DNA of 64,000 bases from Mycolicibacterium sphagni (GTDB lineage Bacteria; Actinomycetota; Actinomycetes; Mycobacteriales; Mycobacteriaceae): contig NZ_VBSB01000035.1 of assembly GCF_013337765.1 (NCBI RefSeq), positions 434,001 through 498,000 of the forward strand. The letters run 5' to 3'. Positions 55,335 through 63,810 of this stretch are shown in pieces. Under the pieces are notes generated by a model. The model worked only from the letters and a program-made list of their open reading frames with translations. It did no database searches and was not told where the DNA came from. The translations under genes were made by a program, and so were the position numbers. How positions within the stretch are numbered: position 1 is the stretch's first letter; each line of letters opens with the position of its first letter.

Positions 55335-58304
55335 GTGGCGAAACCAGCGACGCAGCGCCCACGCGTTCCCAGCGTGGGTCGACTCGGCCTGGTCGAACGC
55401 ACCGCCGCCGCTGACCTGACGAGGCTCGGCTGGAACACCGACCCCTACGTGGAACTGCTGTGGTCACTGTCGCGGGCACCGGACGCCGACGTGGCCCTGC
55501 AGACGATGAGCCGGTTGGCCGACGCGCTCGGAGGTGACTGGCCGCAGCTGAATTCCGCTCTGGTCAAGGACCGTGGCTTGCGCGGCCGCCTGTTCGCGGT
55601 GATCGGTTCGTCGCTGGCCCTGGGCGACCATCTGGCGGCCAACCCGCAGTCATGGCATCTGCTCGAGGGTGCGGTGACACTGCCCGAGCCTGCCGCTCTG
55701 CGCAGGCAATTCGACGACTGCATCGCCGAATTCGGCACCGTCCCAGCCACGATCATGCCGCGGCTGCGCACGCTGTACCGCGACCAGCTGTTGGTCCTGG
55801 CCGGACTCGATCTGGCATCGACGGTGGAGAACGAACCCGTGCCGGCGTTCTCCACGATCGGCGAACACCTGTCGGACATCGCCGACGCGGCGCTGGACGC
55901 CGCGCTGAAGGTAGCGATCGCGACGGTGTGCAAGGAGGGTGCCCCAGCCCCCCGACTCGCGGTCATCGCCATGGGCAAATGCGGTGCGCGGGAACTGAAC
56001 TACGTCAGCGACGTCGACGTCATCTTCGTCGGTGAGGACGCCGACTCGGTGACCACCCGGGTGGCCGGAGAGATGATGCGGCTGGCGTCGGACACGTTCT
56101 TCGAAGTGGACGCCGCGCTGCGCCCCGAAGGCAAGCAGGGCGCCCTGGTGCGCACCTTGGACTCGCACATCGCCTACTACCAGCGGTGGGCCAAGACGTG
56201 GGAATTCCAGGCGCTGCTGAAGGCCAGGCCTGCGGTCGGTGACGCCGAACTCGGGGAGCAGTACGTCGCCGCGCTGATGCCGATGGTGTGGACCGCCTGC
56301 GAGCGTGAGGATTTCGTGCCCGAGGTGCAGGCCATGCGCCGACGGGTGGAAGCGTTGGTGCCTGCCGATGTGCGGGACCGCGAGATCAAGCTCGGGACCG
56401 GCGGCTTGCGCGACGTCGAATTCGCGGTCCAACTCCTGCAATTGGTGCACGGTCGCACCGACGAGTCGCTGCACGTGGCGTCGACGGTCGACGCGCTGGC
56501 CGCGTTGGCGTCCGGTGGCTACGTGGGACGTGACGACGCCGCGAACCTGACCGCGTCCTACGAGTTCTTGCGGCTGCTCGAGCATCGGCTGCAATTGCAG
56601 CGGCTCAAGCGAACCCACATGCTGCCTCCCGCGGAGGACGAGGAGGGGCTGCGCTGGCTGGCCCGGGCGGCGCACATGCGGCCCGACGGCACGCACGACT
56701 CACTGGGCGTGCTGCGCGAGGAAGTCAAACGGCAGAACCTTCGGGTATCGCGGTTGCACGCCAAGCTTTTCTACCAACCGCTGCTGGAGTCGGTCGGTCC
56801 GTCGGTCGGGCTAACACCCGGCCTGACGCCGGCCGCCGCCGAACGTCAGCTCGCCGCACTGGGTTACGAAGGCCCGCAGAGCGCGCTGACTCACCTGAGC
56901 GCGCTGGTCAATCAGAGCGGGCGTCGCGGCCGGGTCCAGTCGGTGCTGTTGCCCCGGTTGCTGGACTGGCTGTCGGATGCCCCCGACCCTGACAGCGGAC
57001 TGCTGGCCTACCGGCGAGTCAGTGAGGCACTGTCCGAACAGCGTTGGTATCTGAGCACTTTGCGCGACGAGAGCGCAGTCGCCAAGCGGCTGATGCAGGT
57101 GCTGGGCACCTCGGCGTACGTGCCCGAACTATTGATGCGGGCGCCAGAGGTTGTCCAGCAGTATGCCGACGGTCCGGCTGGGCCCAAGCTGCTCGACGTC
57201 GACCCCGAGGCGGTATCCCGCGCGCTGATCGCGTCGACCGCACGGCATGCCGACCCGGTGCGCGCGATCGCGGCCGCTCGGACCCTGCGCCGCCGGGAGC
57301 TGGCCCGGGTGGCCTCCGCGGATCTCCTTGGGATGCTGGAGGTTCGCGAGGTCTGCAGCGCGCTCACATCGGTCTGGGTGGCGGTACTGCAGTCGGCGCT
57401 GGAGGCGGTGATCCGTGCCAACACGCCCGACGACGGCGCGGTGCCCGCCAAGATCGCGGTGATCGGGATGGGCCGCCTCGGCGGTGGGGAGCTGGGGTAC
57501 GGCTCGGACGCCGACGTGATGTTCGTCTGCGAGGCGAACCCCGGAGTCGAGGAGTCGCGCGCCGTCAAGTGGTCGGTGACGGTCGCCGAGCAGGTGCGGA
57601 CGCTGCTCGGAACACCCAGTGCGGACCCGCCTTTGGAGGTCGACGCGAATCTGCGCCCGGAGGGCCGGCAGGGTCCGCTGGTGCGCACCTTGGCGTCGTA
57701 TGAGGCTTACTACGCGCAGTGGGCGCAGCCGTGGGAGATCCAGGCGTTGCTGCGTGCCCATGGGGTGGCCGGCGATCTGGATCTCGGGCACCGGTTCCTG
57801 TTGATGGTGGACAAGATTCGGTACCCGGCCGGCGGGGTGTCGGCCGAAGCGGTGCAGGAGATCCGGCGGATCAAGGCCCGGGTGGATGCCGAGCGACTGC
57901 CTCGCGGCGCCGATCCGAACACCCATACCAAGCTCGGCCGTGGTGGTTTGGCCGATATCGAATGGACGGTGCAGCTGCTGCAGCTGCGGCATGCGCATCA
58001 GGTGCCCTCATTGCACAACACCTCGACGCTGGAGACGCTGGACGCCATCGGTGCGGCCGAACTGCTCGCTGAGGACGACGTCGACCTGCTGCGCCAGGCC
58101 TGGCTGACGGCGACCAGTGCGCGCAACGCGCTGGTGCTGGTGCGCGGTAAGCCGACCGACCAGCTTCCCGGTCCGGGGCGTCAGCTCAACGCGGTCGGGG
58201 TGGCGGCTGGCTGGCACAACGACGACGGCGGGGAGTTCCTGGACAACTACCTGCGGGTGACGCGGCGCGCGAAAGCCGTTGTGCTCAAGGTATTCGGAGG
58301 TTAG
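55335..58304 (+). CDS. glnE: Glutamine synthetase adenylyltransferase/deadenylase GlnE
   Basis: A 989-residue bifunctional enzyme that adds AMP to, and removes it from, the regulatory Tyr of GlnA1 according to nitrogen status. It has two nucleotidyltransferase domains: the N-terminal one with GKCGARELNYVSDVDVIFVGED near residue 220 and the C-terminal one with GMGRLGGGELGYGSDADVMFVCE near residue 720. Each is followed by an all-helical domain with EFAVQLLQL/EWTVQLLQL signatures. The start PATQRPRVPSVGRLGLV matches the M. tuberculosis protein. Essential in mycobacteria. Target gene glnA1 lies 2.1 kb downstream on the other strand. Confidence 0.96.
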   Translation: MAKPATQRPRVPSVGRLGLVERTAAADLTRLGWNTDPYVELLWSLSRAPDADVALQTMSRLADALGGDWPQLNSALVKDRGLRGRLFAVIGSSLALGDHLAANPQSWHLLEGAVTLPEPAALRRQFDDCIAEFGTVPATIMPRLRTLYRDQLLVLAGLDLASTVENEPVPAFSTIGEHLSDIADAALDAALKVAIATVCKEGAPAPRLAVIAMGKCGARELNYVSDVDVIFVGEDADSVTTRVAGEMMRLASDTFFEVDAALRPEGKQGALVRTLDSHIAYYQRWAKTWEFQALLKARPAVGDAELGEQYVAALMPMVWTACEREDFVPEVQAMRRRVEALVPADVRDREIKLGTGGLRDVEFAVQLLQLVHGRTDESLHVASTVDALAALASGGYVGRDDAANLTASYEFLRLLEHRLQLQRLKRTHMLPPAEDEEGLRWLARAAHMRPDGTHDSLGVLREEVKRQNLRVSRLHAKLFYQPLLESVGPSVGLTPGLTPAAAERQLAALGYEGPQSALTHLSALVNQSGRRGRVQSVLLPRLLDWLSDAPDPDSGLLAYRRVSEALSEQRWYLSTLRDESAVAKRLMQVLGTSAYVPELLMRAPEVVQQYADGPAGPKLLDVDPEAVSRALIASTARHADPVRAIAAARTLRRRELARVASADLLGMLEVREVCSALTSVWVAVLQSALEAVIRANTPDDGAVPAKIAVIGMGRLGGGELGYGSDADVMFVCEANPGVEESRAVKWSVTVAEQVRTLLGTPSADPPLEVDANLRPEGRQGPLVRTLASYEAYYAQWAQPWEIQALLRAHGVAGDLDLGHRFLLMVDKIRYPAGGVSAEAVQEIRRIKARVDAERLPRGADPNTHTKLGRGGLADIEWTVQLLQLRHAHQVPSLHNTSTLETLDAIGAAELLAEDDVDLLRQAWLTATSARNALVLVRGKPTDQLPGPGRQLNAVGVAAGWHNDDGGEFLDNYLRVTRRAKAVVLKVFGG

Positions 58305-58307
58305 GCC

Positions 58308-58940
58308 GTGATGGATTTCGAGTTCGGCGTCATCAGCGCCGACGAACACGATCGCATCGGTGCGCTGCACGAGCCGCTGGCCGAGGCGGTGCGCCGGCTC
58401 ATCGAGGCCAGCATCCACAGCGGTGCGGATGCGGAGACGATCATGGCCGCCCGGCAGACCATCGATGAAGTCACCGAGATGCTGGAGCGCACCCCGACCG
58501 ACCGGCCGCGGGTGCTGCGGCACGAGGAGACCGGCCTGCCGGTGGTGTGGCGCAATCCCGCTGTGGGACGGCACAATCCGCTGGCGCCGCCGATGAACAC
58601 CCATCACGAAGAGGGCCGGGTGTGGACCGAATTCACCTTGGGGCCCGTCTACGAGGGGCCGCCAGGCCTGGTGCACGGCGGGATCTGTGCGCTGCTGCTC
58701 GACCAGCTTCTCGGCGAGGTCGCGACCCGACAGCTCAGCAAGCCCAAATTCACCGGCACGATCACGCTGAAGTATCTGCGTGGCACACCGCTTGGGCCGT
58801 TGCGGGGCGAAGCGTGGGTCGAGGGTCACGAGGGTTTCAAGACGTATGCGCGCGGATTTCTCAGCGACACGCAGGGAGCGACCGTAGAAGCAGAGGGAGT
58901 GTTCATCATGCCGGCCTGGGCGAGGGACGTAACCGAGTGA
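58308..58940 (+). CDS. PaaI-type hotdog thioesterase
   Basis: A 210-residue protein with a helical N-terminal region and a C-terminal 4HBT hotdog domain (residues 95-205) containing the active-site segment PPGLVHGGICALLLDQLLGEVA, then TITLKYLRGTP. Likely hydrolyses acyl-CoA or aryl-CoA thioesters. GTG at 58308 is seven bases after GGAGG; an ATG one codon later is possible. It starts three bases after glnE and overlaps the next gene by GTGA, so the three genes are probably one transcript although functionally unrelated. Confidence 0.88.
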   Translation: MMDFEFGVISADEHDRIGALHEPLAEAVRRLIEASIHSGADAETIMAARQTIDEVTEMLERTPTDRPRVLRHEETGLPVVWRNPAVGRHNPLAPPMNTHHEEGRVWTEFTLGPVYEGPPGLVHGGICALLLDQLLGEVATRQLSKPKFTGTITLKYLRGTPLGPLRGEAWVEGHEGFKTYARGFLSDTQGATVEAEGVFIMPAWARDVTE

Positions 58941-59797
58941 AGTTCTATGTCAGCGTTGCGTTTCTGGAGACCAGTGAGATCGTCGAGATCGCCAAGGCCG
59001 CCGACGAGTTGGGCTACGAGGGGCTCGGCATTCCCGACCACGTGGTGAACCTGGAAACCCTGGCCACCCCGTACCCGTACACCAAGAACGGCGAGCGACG
59101 CTGGCAGCCGTTCACCGACTGGCCCGACCCGTGGGTGCTGGTCGGCGCGCTGGCGCAGGCCACACGTGAGATCAAGTTCGTCACGACGGTGTACATCCCG
59201 GGGATGCGCGATCCGTACTCGGCGGCCAAATCGATTGGCACCGCGGCATATCTGGCCAATGGCCGGGTGGAGCTCGGCATCGGCGTTGGCTGGTGTGAAG
59301 AAGAGTTCACGCTGATGGGCCAGCAGTTCGCCAAGCGTGGCAAGCGCACCGACGAGATGATCGAACTGATGCGGGCCCTCTGGCAGCCGGGCTGGACGGA
59401 GTTCGACGGCGAGTTCTATCAGACTCCGAGGCTGGAGATGATGCCGACGCCACCGCATATCCCGATCTACAGCGGGGGGCTGTCCGATATCGCGCTGCGG
59501 CGCGCGGCGCGCCTGGACGGCTGGATCGGCGACTTGATCAGCCTGGATCAGGCCATCCTGCGGGTCGACAAGCTGCGTGAGCTGCGTGCCGAAAACGGTT
59601 TGACGATGGACGGTTTCGAGATCCTGACACCGTTGACCGACGCGTTCACCATCGCGCACTACGAGAAGGCCGCCGCGGCGGGCATCACCGGGATCGTGAC
59701 GATGCCGTGGATGTTCTACTCCGGACCCGACGCATCACTTGCCGACAAGATCGACGGCATGCGCCGGTTCCGCAAGGATCTGGCGCTGGACGCCTAG
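58937..59797 (+). CDS. LLM-class F420-dependent oxidoreductase
   Basis: A 286-residue luciferase-like TIM barrel of the group that uses coenzyme F420 in actinobacteria. Characteristic parts: EIAKAADELGYEGLGIPDHVV near residue 30, the FVTTVYIPGMRDPYSAAKSIGT segment, GRVELGIGVGWCEEEF near residue 115, and IPIYSGGLSD near residue 175. The physiological substrate is unknown. GTG start overlaps the thioesterase stop; its stop overlaps the convergent DoxX stop in a CTAG. Confidence 0.9.
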   Translation: MKFYVSVAFLETSEIVEIAKAADELGYEGLGIPDHVVNLETLATPYPYTKNGERRWQPFTDWPDPWVLVGALAQATREIKFVTTVYIPGMRDPYSAAKSIGTAAYLANGRVELGIGVGWCEEEFTLMGQQFAKRGKRTDEMIELMRALWQPGWTEFDGEFYQTPRLEMMPTPPHIPIYSGGLSDIALRRAARLDGWIGDLISLDQAILRVDKLRELRAENGLTMDGFEILTPLTDAFTIAHYEKAAAAGITGIVTMPWMFYSGPDASLADKIDGMRRFRKDLALDA

Positions 59798-60195
59798 CGT
59801 TTGCCGCGGGCGGCGTCCAGTGCGTAGGCGCCGCCGCCGGTGAAGACCAGCAGCAGGAAGCCGAAGCACAGTGCGACGGCGAGCTCGCCGCCGTTCACGA
59901 CGGGCCAGAAGCTCTTCTCGATGTGCTGGGTGAAGTAGGCGACGGCCATCTGCCCGCAGGCGATGAAGGCGGCGATCCGGGTGAATAGTCCGATCGTGAT
60001 CAGGGTTCCCAGAACCAATTCCAGGATGCCCGCATACCAGATCGGCCATGAGCCGGTCTCCACGCCGTAGGGCTGGGGCCAGTCGAACACTTTCGAAAGT
60101 CCCTCGAAGAGGAACAGCAGTCCGAAGAAGATCCGGAACACGCTGAGGGCGGCAGGTGCGTTGCTGTCGAGGCGAGCGTCGAGTCTCTGCGTCAT
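59794..60195 (-). CDS. DoxX-family membrane protein
   Basis: A 133-residue protein with four hydrophobic helices, of the DoxX family (FRIFFGLLFLFEGLSKVFDW, GILELVLGTLITIGLFTRIAAF, GGELAVALCFGFLLLV). In M. tuberculosis a DoxX protein forms a redox complex with SodA and SseA; this family has many members and this one is unassigned. ATG at 60193-60195; the frame is open 37 codons upstream without support. Transcribed from the region that also holds the glnA1 terminator. Confidence 0.87.
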   Translation of the reverse strand: MTQRLDARLDSNAPAALSVFRIFFGLLFLFEGLSKVFDWPQPYGVETGSWPIWYAGILELVLGTLITIGLFTRIAAFIACGQMAVAYFTQHIEKSFWPVVNGGELAVALCFGFLLLVFTGGGAYALDAARGKR

Positions 60196-60344
60196 GCGAT
60201 CAACCCTACTGATCTGGCTGTCTGCGCAACAGCCGACAGGTGCCTGTGAAGATGCTTGTGGCTCGGATCCTTGACGCCGGTGCGCCCAAACCCGTTGCCG
60301 CGCCACCCACGTCGGCTCATCCGCCGACCATCACAAAGCCGCGA

Positions 60345-60385
60345 GTCCACCCGTTCGGCGGACGGTGCCGCGCGAACGGATGGAC
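60345..60385 (-). terminator. Terminator hairpin after glnA1
   Basis: Arms 60345-60357 (GTCCACCCGTTCG) and 60373-60385 (CGAACGGATGGAC) pair over 13 positions with one mismatch, and the loop can add GCGG/CCGC pairs. It starts 22 bases past the glnA1 stop on the minus strand and is followed by CTTTGT. Probably ends glnA1 transcription before the DoxX gene. Confidence 0.7.
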
Positions 60386-60407
60386 TCAATCGGACTGCTA
60401 CGCCGAT

Positions 60408-61844
60408 TTAGACGTCGTAGTACAGCGAGAACTCGTACGGGTGAGGCCGGATCTGCACGGGCAGGATCTCGTTCTCACGCTTGTAGGAGATGTAGGTCTC
60501 GATGAGGTCCTCGGTGAACACGCCACCCTCGGTGAGGTATTCGTGGTCCTCTTCGAGCTTGTCGATGACGGCCGACAGCGAGGTGGGCGCCTGCGGGATC
60601 GCGGCGGCCTCGTCCGGTGGCAGCTCGTAGAGGTCCTTGTCGACCGGGGTCAACGGCTCGATCTTCTTCTTGATGCCGTCGATACCGGCCATCAGCATGG
60701 CCGCGAATGCCAGGTACGGGTTGCCCGAGCTGTCCGGGCAACGGAACTCGAGGCGCTTGGCCTTCGGGTTGTTGCCGGTGATCGGGATACGGACACAGGC
60801 CGACCGGTTGCGCTGGCTGTACACCAGGTTGATCGGGGCTTCGTAACCCGGCACCAGACGCTTGTAGGAGTTCACCGTCGCGTTGGTGAACGCCAGCAGC
60901 GACGGCGCGTGGTGCAGGATGCCGCCGATGTAGTGGCGGGCGATGTCGGACAGACCCGCGTAGCCGGCCTCGTCGTGGAACAGTGGCTTGCCGTCCTTCC
61001 ACAGCGACTGGTGGGCGTGCATACCGGAGCCGTTGTCGCCGAAGAGTGGCTTCGGCATGAAGGTGACGGTCTTGCCGTTCGCCCACGCGGTGTTCTTGAT
61101 GATGTATTTGAACAGCAGCACATCGTCGGCCGCGTGCAGCAGCGTGTTGAACTTGTAGTTGATCTCGGCCTGACCGGCGGTACCCACCTCGTGGTGACCG
61201 CGCTCCAGCGTGAAGCCGGCGTTCTGCAGGTTGGTGGCCATCTCGTCGCGCAGGTCCACGTAGTGGTCGTACGGCGCGACCGGGAAGTAGCCGCCCTTGG
61301 GGCGGACCTTGTAACCGCGGTTGGCCGAGCCGTCGGCCTCGAAGGGCTCACCGGTGTTCCACCAGCCCGACTCGGAGTCGACCTCGTAGAAGGTGCCGTT
61401 GATCTTCGAGTCGAACGACACCGAGTCGAAGATGTAGAACTCGGCCTCGGCGCCGAAGTAGGCGGTGTCGGCGATGCCGGTGCTGGCCAGGTAGTTTTCG
61501 GCCTTGCGGGCGACGTTGCGCGGGTCGCGCGAGTAGGCCTCCCGGGTGAACGGGTCATGCACAAAGAAGTTGAGGTTCAGCGTCTTGGCGGCGCGGAACG
61601 GGTCGATACGCGCGGTCTCGGGGTCCGGCAACAGCATCATGTCGGACTCGTGGATCGACTGGAAGCCGCGCACCGACGAACCGTCGAACGCGAGGCCGTC
61701 CTCGAACACGCTCTCGTCGAATGCGGAGGCGGGGATGGAGAAGTGCTGGACCACGCCGGGCAGATCGCAGAATCGGATGTCGACGTACTCGACCTTCTCG
61801 TCTTTGATCAGCTTGAACAGGTCGTCAGCGTTCTTTTCTGCCAC
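60408..61844 (-). CDS. glnA1: Glutamine synthetase GlnA1
   Basis: Main ammonia-assimilating dodecameric type I glutamine synthetase. The 478-residue protein matches M. tuberculosis GlnA1: FDGSSVRGFQ near residue 54, FGAEAEFYIFD, HHEVGTAGQAEINYK, MPKPLFGDNGSGMHAHQSLW, NRSACVRIP and the adenylylation site KDLYELPP with Tyr406, the target of GlnE. In pathogenic species it is also exported in quantity and supports poly-glutamate/glutamine wall layers. The GTG at 61842-61844 has AAGGAG eight bases upstream. A four-half-site GlnR box lies 86-123 bases upstream of the start. Confidence 0.98.
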   Translation of the reverse strand: MAEKNADDLFKLIKDEKVEYVDIRFCDLPGVVQHFSIPASAFDESVFEDGLAFDGSSVRGFQSIHESDMMLLPDPETARIDPFRAAKTLNLNFFVHDPFTREAYSRDPRNVARKAENYLASTGIADTAYFGAEAEFYIFDSVSFDSKINGTFYEVDSESGWWNTGEPFEADGSANRGYKVRPKGGYFPVAPYDHYVDLRDEMATNLQNAGFTLERGHHEVGTAGQAEINYKFNTLLHAADDVLLFKYIIKNTAWANGKTVTFMPKPLFGDNGSGMHAHQSLWKDGKPLFHDEAGYAGLSDIARHYIGGILHHAPSLLAFTNATVNSYKRLVPGYEAPINLVYSQRNRSACVRIPITGNNPKAKRLEFRCPDSSGNPYLAFAAMLMAGIDGIKKKIEPLTPVDKDLYELPPDEAAAIPQAPTSLSAVIDKLEEDHEYLTEGGVFTEDLIETYISYKRENEILPVQIRPHPYEFSLYYDV

Positions 61845-61929
61845 TTACTAATCTCCTTCGGTGCAGCCGGTTCTTGCGCAGGTCTCGGCAATGGGTTTGT
61901 TAACCCGCGGTTGACGCTATGAAGTTGAT

Positions 61930-61967
61930 GTTGCACCCCCGTCAAGCTCATGTTGCGTGGACGTTAC
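61930..61967 (-). promoter_or_regulatory. GlnR box upstream of glnA1
   Basis: On the minus strand four half-sites, GTAAC, GCAAC, TTGAC and GCAAC, follow one another with exactly six bases between each, an 11-base period. This matches the actinobacterial GlnR pattern gTnAC-n6-GnAAC repeated twice, with a single deviation (TTGAC). It lies about 86 bases before the glnA1 start and also upstream of the divergent RDD gene. It implies nitrogen-responsive control by the OmpR-type regulator GlnR, encoded elsewhere. Confidence 0.8.
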
Positions 61968-62003
61968 GCATCCTAGGTGGCGGGGCCCGGTCGCGTGCCC
62001 GCT

Positions 62004-62009
62004 TATCCT
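62004..62009 (+). promoter_or_regulatory. -10 element, leaderless start of the RDD gene
   Basis: TATCCT followed by six bases and the ATG at 62016, with no ribosome site. Confidence 0.5.
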
Positions 62010-62015
62010 GGGGCC

Positions 62016-62480
62016 ATGGCGCGCGAGATTGGATCCTGGCTGTCCGGACCGGAGCCGGTTACGCCCGGTGACGAGGCTGCCTGGCCCGGCCAGGCGCTGG
62101 GCCTGCCCGAATCCGGCCCGCGTTCGCTCGCGCGGATGGGCCGCCGTTTTCTGGGGCTGCTGATCGATTGGCTGATTGCCAACGGGCTGGCTCAGCTGGG
62201 CATAACGCTGGGCGTCGTTGATGGCTCGACGCGCCCCTTGGCTGTGCTGGCGATCTGGTTCGTGCTGGGGGTGGTGTCGGTCCGGTTGTTCGGGTTCACG
62301 CCTGGGCAGTACACGCTCGGGTTGATGGTGGTCTCGGTCGACAATCGCCAGCACGTCGGGATCGGGCGGGCGATCGTGCGCGGGCTGCTGCTTTCGCTGG
62401 TGATTCCCGGCCTGTTCACCGACGCCGACGGCCGTGGCCTCCAGGACAAGTTCACTGCGACCGCCGTCGTTCGCCGCTGA
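62016..62480 (+). CDS. RDD-family membrane protein, Rv2219A-like
   Basis: A 154-residue protein with a soluble N-terminal part of about 45 residues and three hydrophobic helices (GRRFLGLLIDWLIANGLAQL, PLAVLAIWFVLGVVSVRLFG, AIVRGLLLSLVIPGLF), the RDD topology with the Arg and two Asp positions represented by GRRFLG, LIDW and TDADG. Function in mycobacteria is unknown; some RDD proteins are cation/proton antiporters. ATG at 62016 at leaderless spacing from TATCCT. Divergent from glnA1. Confidence 0.85.
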   Translation: MAREIGSWLSGPEPVTPGDEAAWPGQALGLPESGPRSLARMGRRFLGLLIDWLIANGLAQLGITLGVVDGSTRPLAVLAIWFVLGVVSVRLFGFTPGQYTLGLMVVSVDNRQHVGIGRAIVRGLLLSLVIPGLFTDADGRGLQDKFTATAVVRR

Positions 62481-62504
62481 ACTGTTTTTGTCAGCGGGTT
62501 GCAG

Positions 62505-62510
62505 TAACAT
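62505..62510 (+). promoter_or_regulatory. -10 element, leaderless start of the 13E12-type gene
   Basis: TAACAT followed by seven bases and the ATG at 62518. Its last base is the first base of the LexA box. Confidence 0.55.
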
Positions 62511-62525
62511 CGAACACATGTTCGA
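62510..62525. promoter_or_regulatory. LexA (SOS) box at the start of the 13E12-type gene
   Basis: TCGAAC-acat-GTTCGA is an exact match to the mycobacterial LexA consensus TCGAAC-N4-GTTCGA. It covers the end of the -10 element, the predicted transcription start and the ATG, so LexA binding would block transcription directly. 13E12-family genes are known to carry LexA sites. Confidence 0.92.
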
Positions 62526-63801
62526 AGCATTGTGGGAGATCGACCCTACCGCCGGGGAGTCGGCGCTGGTCGAGCGTATTGCGGCGTTGGAGCGGCTGAA
62601 ATCCGCTGCTGCGGCGGGGCAGGCGAGGTTGGCTGCCGCGTTGGATGCATCGCGGCGCGCTGCGGAGGCGGCGGCGGGGGTGCCTGCCGCCAAGCGTGGG
62701 CGGGGCATGGCGGCCGAGGTGGCGTTGGCTCGCCGCGATTCCCCGGCGCGGGGTGGCCGGCATCTGGGGTTGGCCAAGGCGTTGGTGTACGAGATGCCGC
62801 ATACGTTGGCCGCGCTGGACAGTGGCGTGCTGTCGGAGTGGCGGGCCACGATCGTGGTGCGGGAGTCGGCCTGTCTGGATGTGGAGGATCGGCGTCGGCT
62901 GGATGCGGAGTTGTGTTCGGACACCGCCGCGTTGGAGGGTCTCGGGGATGGTGCGCTGACAGCTGAAGCGAAGGCGATCGCGTATCGGCTGGATCCGCAC
63001 GCGGTCGTGGACCGGGCGGCCAGGGCGGTGGAGGAGCGCACGGTGACCATCCGTCCGGCGCCGGACACCATGACGTACGTGACCGCGCTGCTGCCGATGG
63101 CTCAGGGTGTCTCGGTGTACGCCGCCCTCAAGCGAGAAGCTGATGTCTGCTGTGACGGACGGTCGCGCGGTCAGGTCATGGCTGACACCCTCGTGGAGCG
63201 GGTGACAGGCCGGCCGGCCGATGCGGCCGTCCCGGTGGCCGTCAACGTGGTGATCTCGGATCAGGCGCTGCTCGGGGCGAAGCAGGGTGCGGCTGTGATC
63301 GCCGGTTACGGTTCAGTCCCGTCGGCGGTCGCGCAAAAGATGGTGCTCGACGCGGTTAGCGATCCTCGGTCCCGGGCCACGTTGCGGCGGCTGTATGCCA
63401 CCCCGGCCAGTGGCGCGCTGGTGGCGTTGGAGTCGCGGTCGCGGTTGTTCGCGAAAGGGCTGGCCGACTTCATCGAGTTGCGCGATCAGCGCTGCCGAAC
63501 GCCGTACTGCGATGCCCCGGTTCGCCACCGCGACCACGCCACACCGCATCGGCGCGGCGGTGCCACCAGCGGGGTCAACGGGCTCGGCTTGTGCGAAGCG
63601 TGCAACTACGCCAAAGAGGCGCCGGGCTGGTCGGTGACCACAGGTACAGACGAGAACGGCAGACACGCAGCGGAATTCACGACCCCCAACGGCACCCACT
63701 ACCATTCGGCTGCACCGCCGATGCCCGGCACACCCAAAATGCCGATGACCCAAGCCGAGATGTACCTCAACGGCCAGCTGCTACAGGTGATCGCCGCCTG
63801 A
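62518..63801 (+). CDS. DUF222/HNH nuclease-like protein, 13E12 repeat family
   Basis: A 427-residue protein with an N-terminal DUF222 domain (residues 1-300) and a C-terminal HNH motif (residues 325-370): RDQRCRTPYCDAPVRHRDHATPHRRGGATSGVNGLGLCEACNYAKE, with the H-N-H residues and the Cys residues of a zinc knuckle visible. This is the architecture of the multicopy 13E12 repeat proteins, whose function is unknown but which are DNA-damage induced. The HNH site looks intact, so it may cut or nick DNA. Strict LexA control fits a damage-response or mobile-element role. Confidence 0.93.
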   Translation: MFEALWEIDPTAGESALVERIAALERLKSAAAAGQARLAAALDASRRAAEAAAGVPAAKRGRGMAAEVALARRDSPARGGRHLGLAKALVYEMPHTLAALDSGVLSEWRATIVVRESACLDVEDRRRLDAELCSDTAALEGLGDGALTAEAKAIAYRLDPHAVVDRAARAVEERTVTIRPAPDTMTYVTALLPMAQGVSVYAALKREADVCCDGRSRGQVMADTLVERVTGRPADAAVPVAVNVVISDQALLGAKQGAAVIAGYGSVPSAVAQKMVLDAVSDPRSRATLRRLYATPASGALVALESRSRLFAKGLADFIELRDQRCRTPYCDAPVRHRDHATPHRRGGATSGVNGLGLCEACNYAKEAPGWSVTTGTDENGRHAAEFTTPNGTHYHSAAPPMPGTPKMPMTQAEMYLNGQLLQVIAA

Positions 63802-63810
63802 GTGATCGCT

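Noticed and set aside
60240..61922. A 560-codon plus-strand frame opposite glnA1
   Set aside because: Mirror of a highly conserved gene; no domain features.
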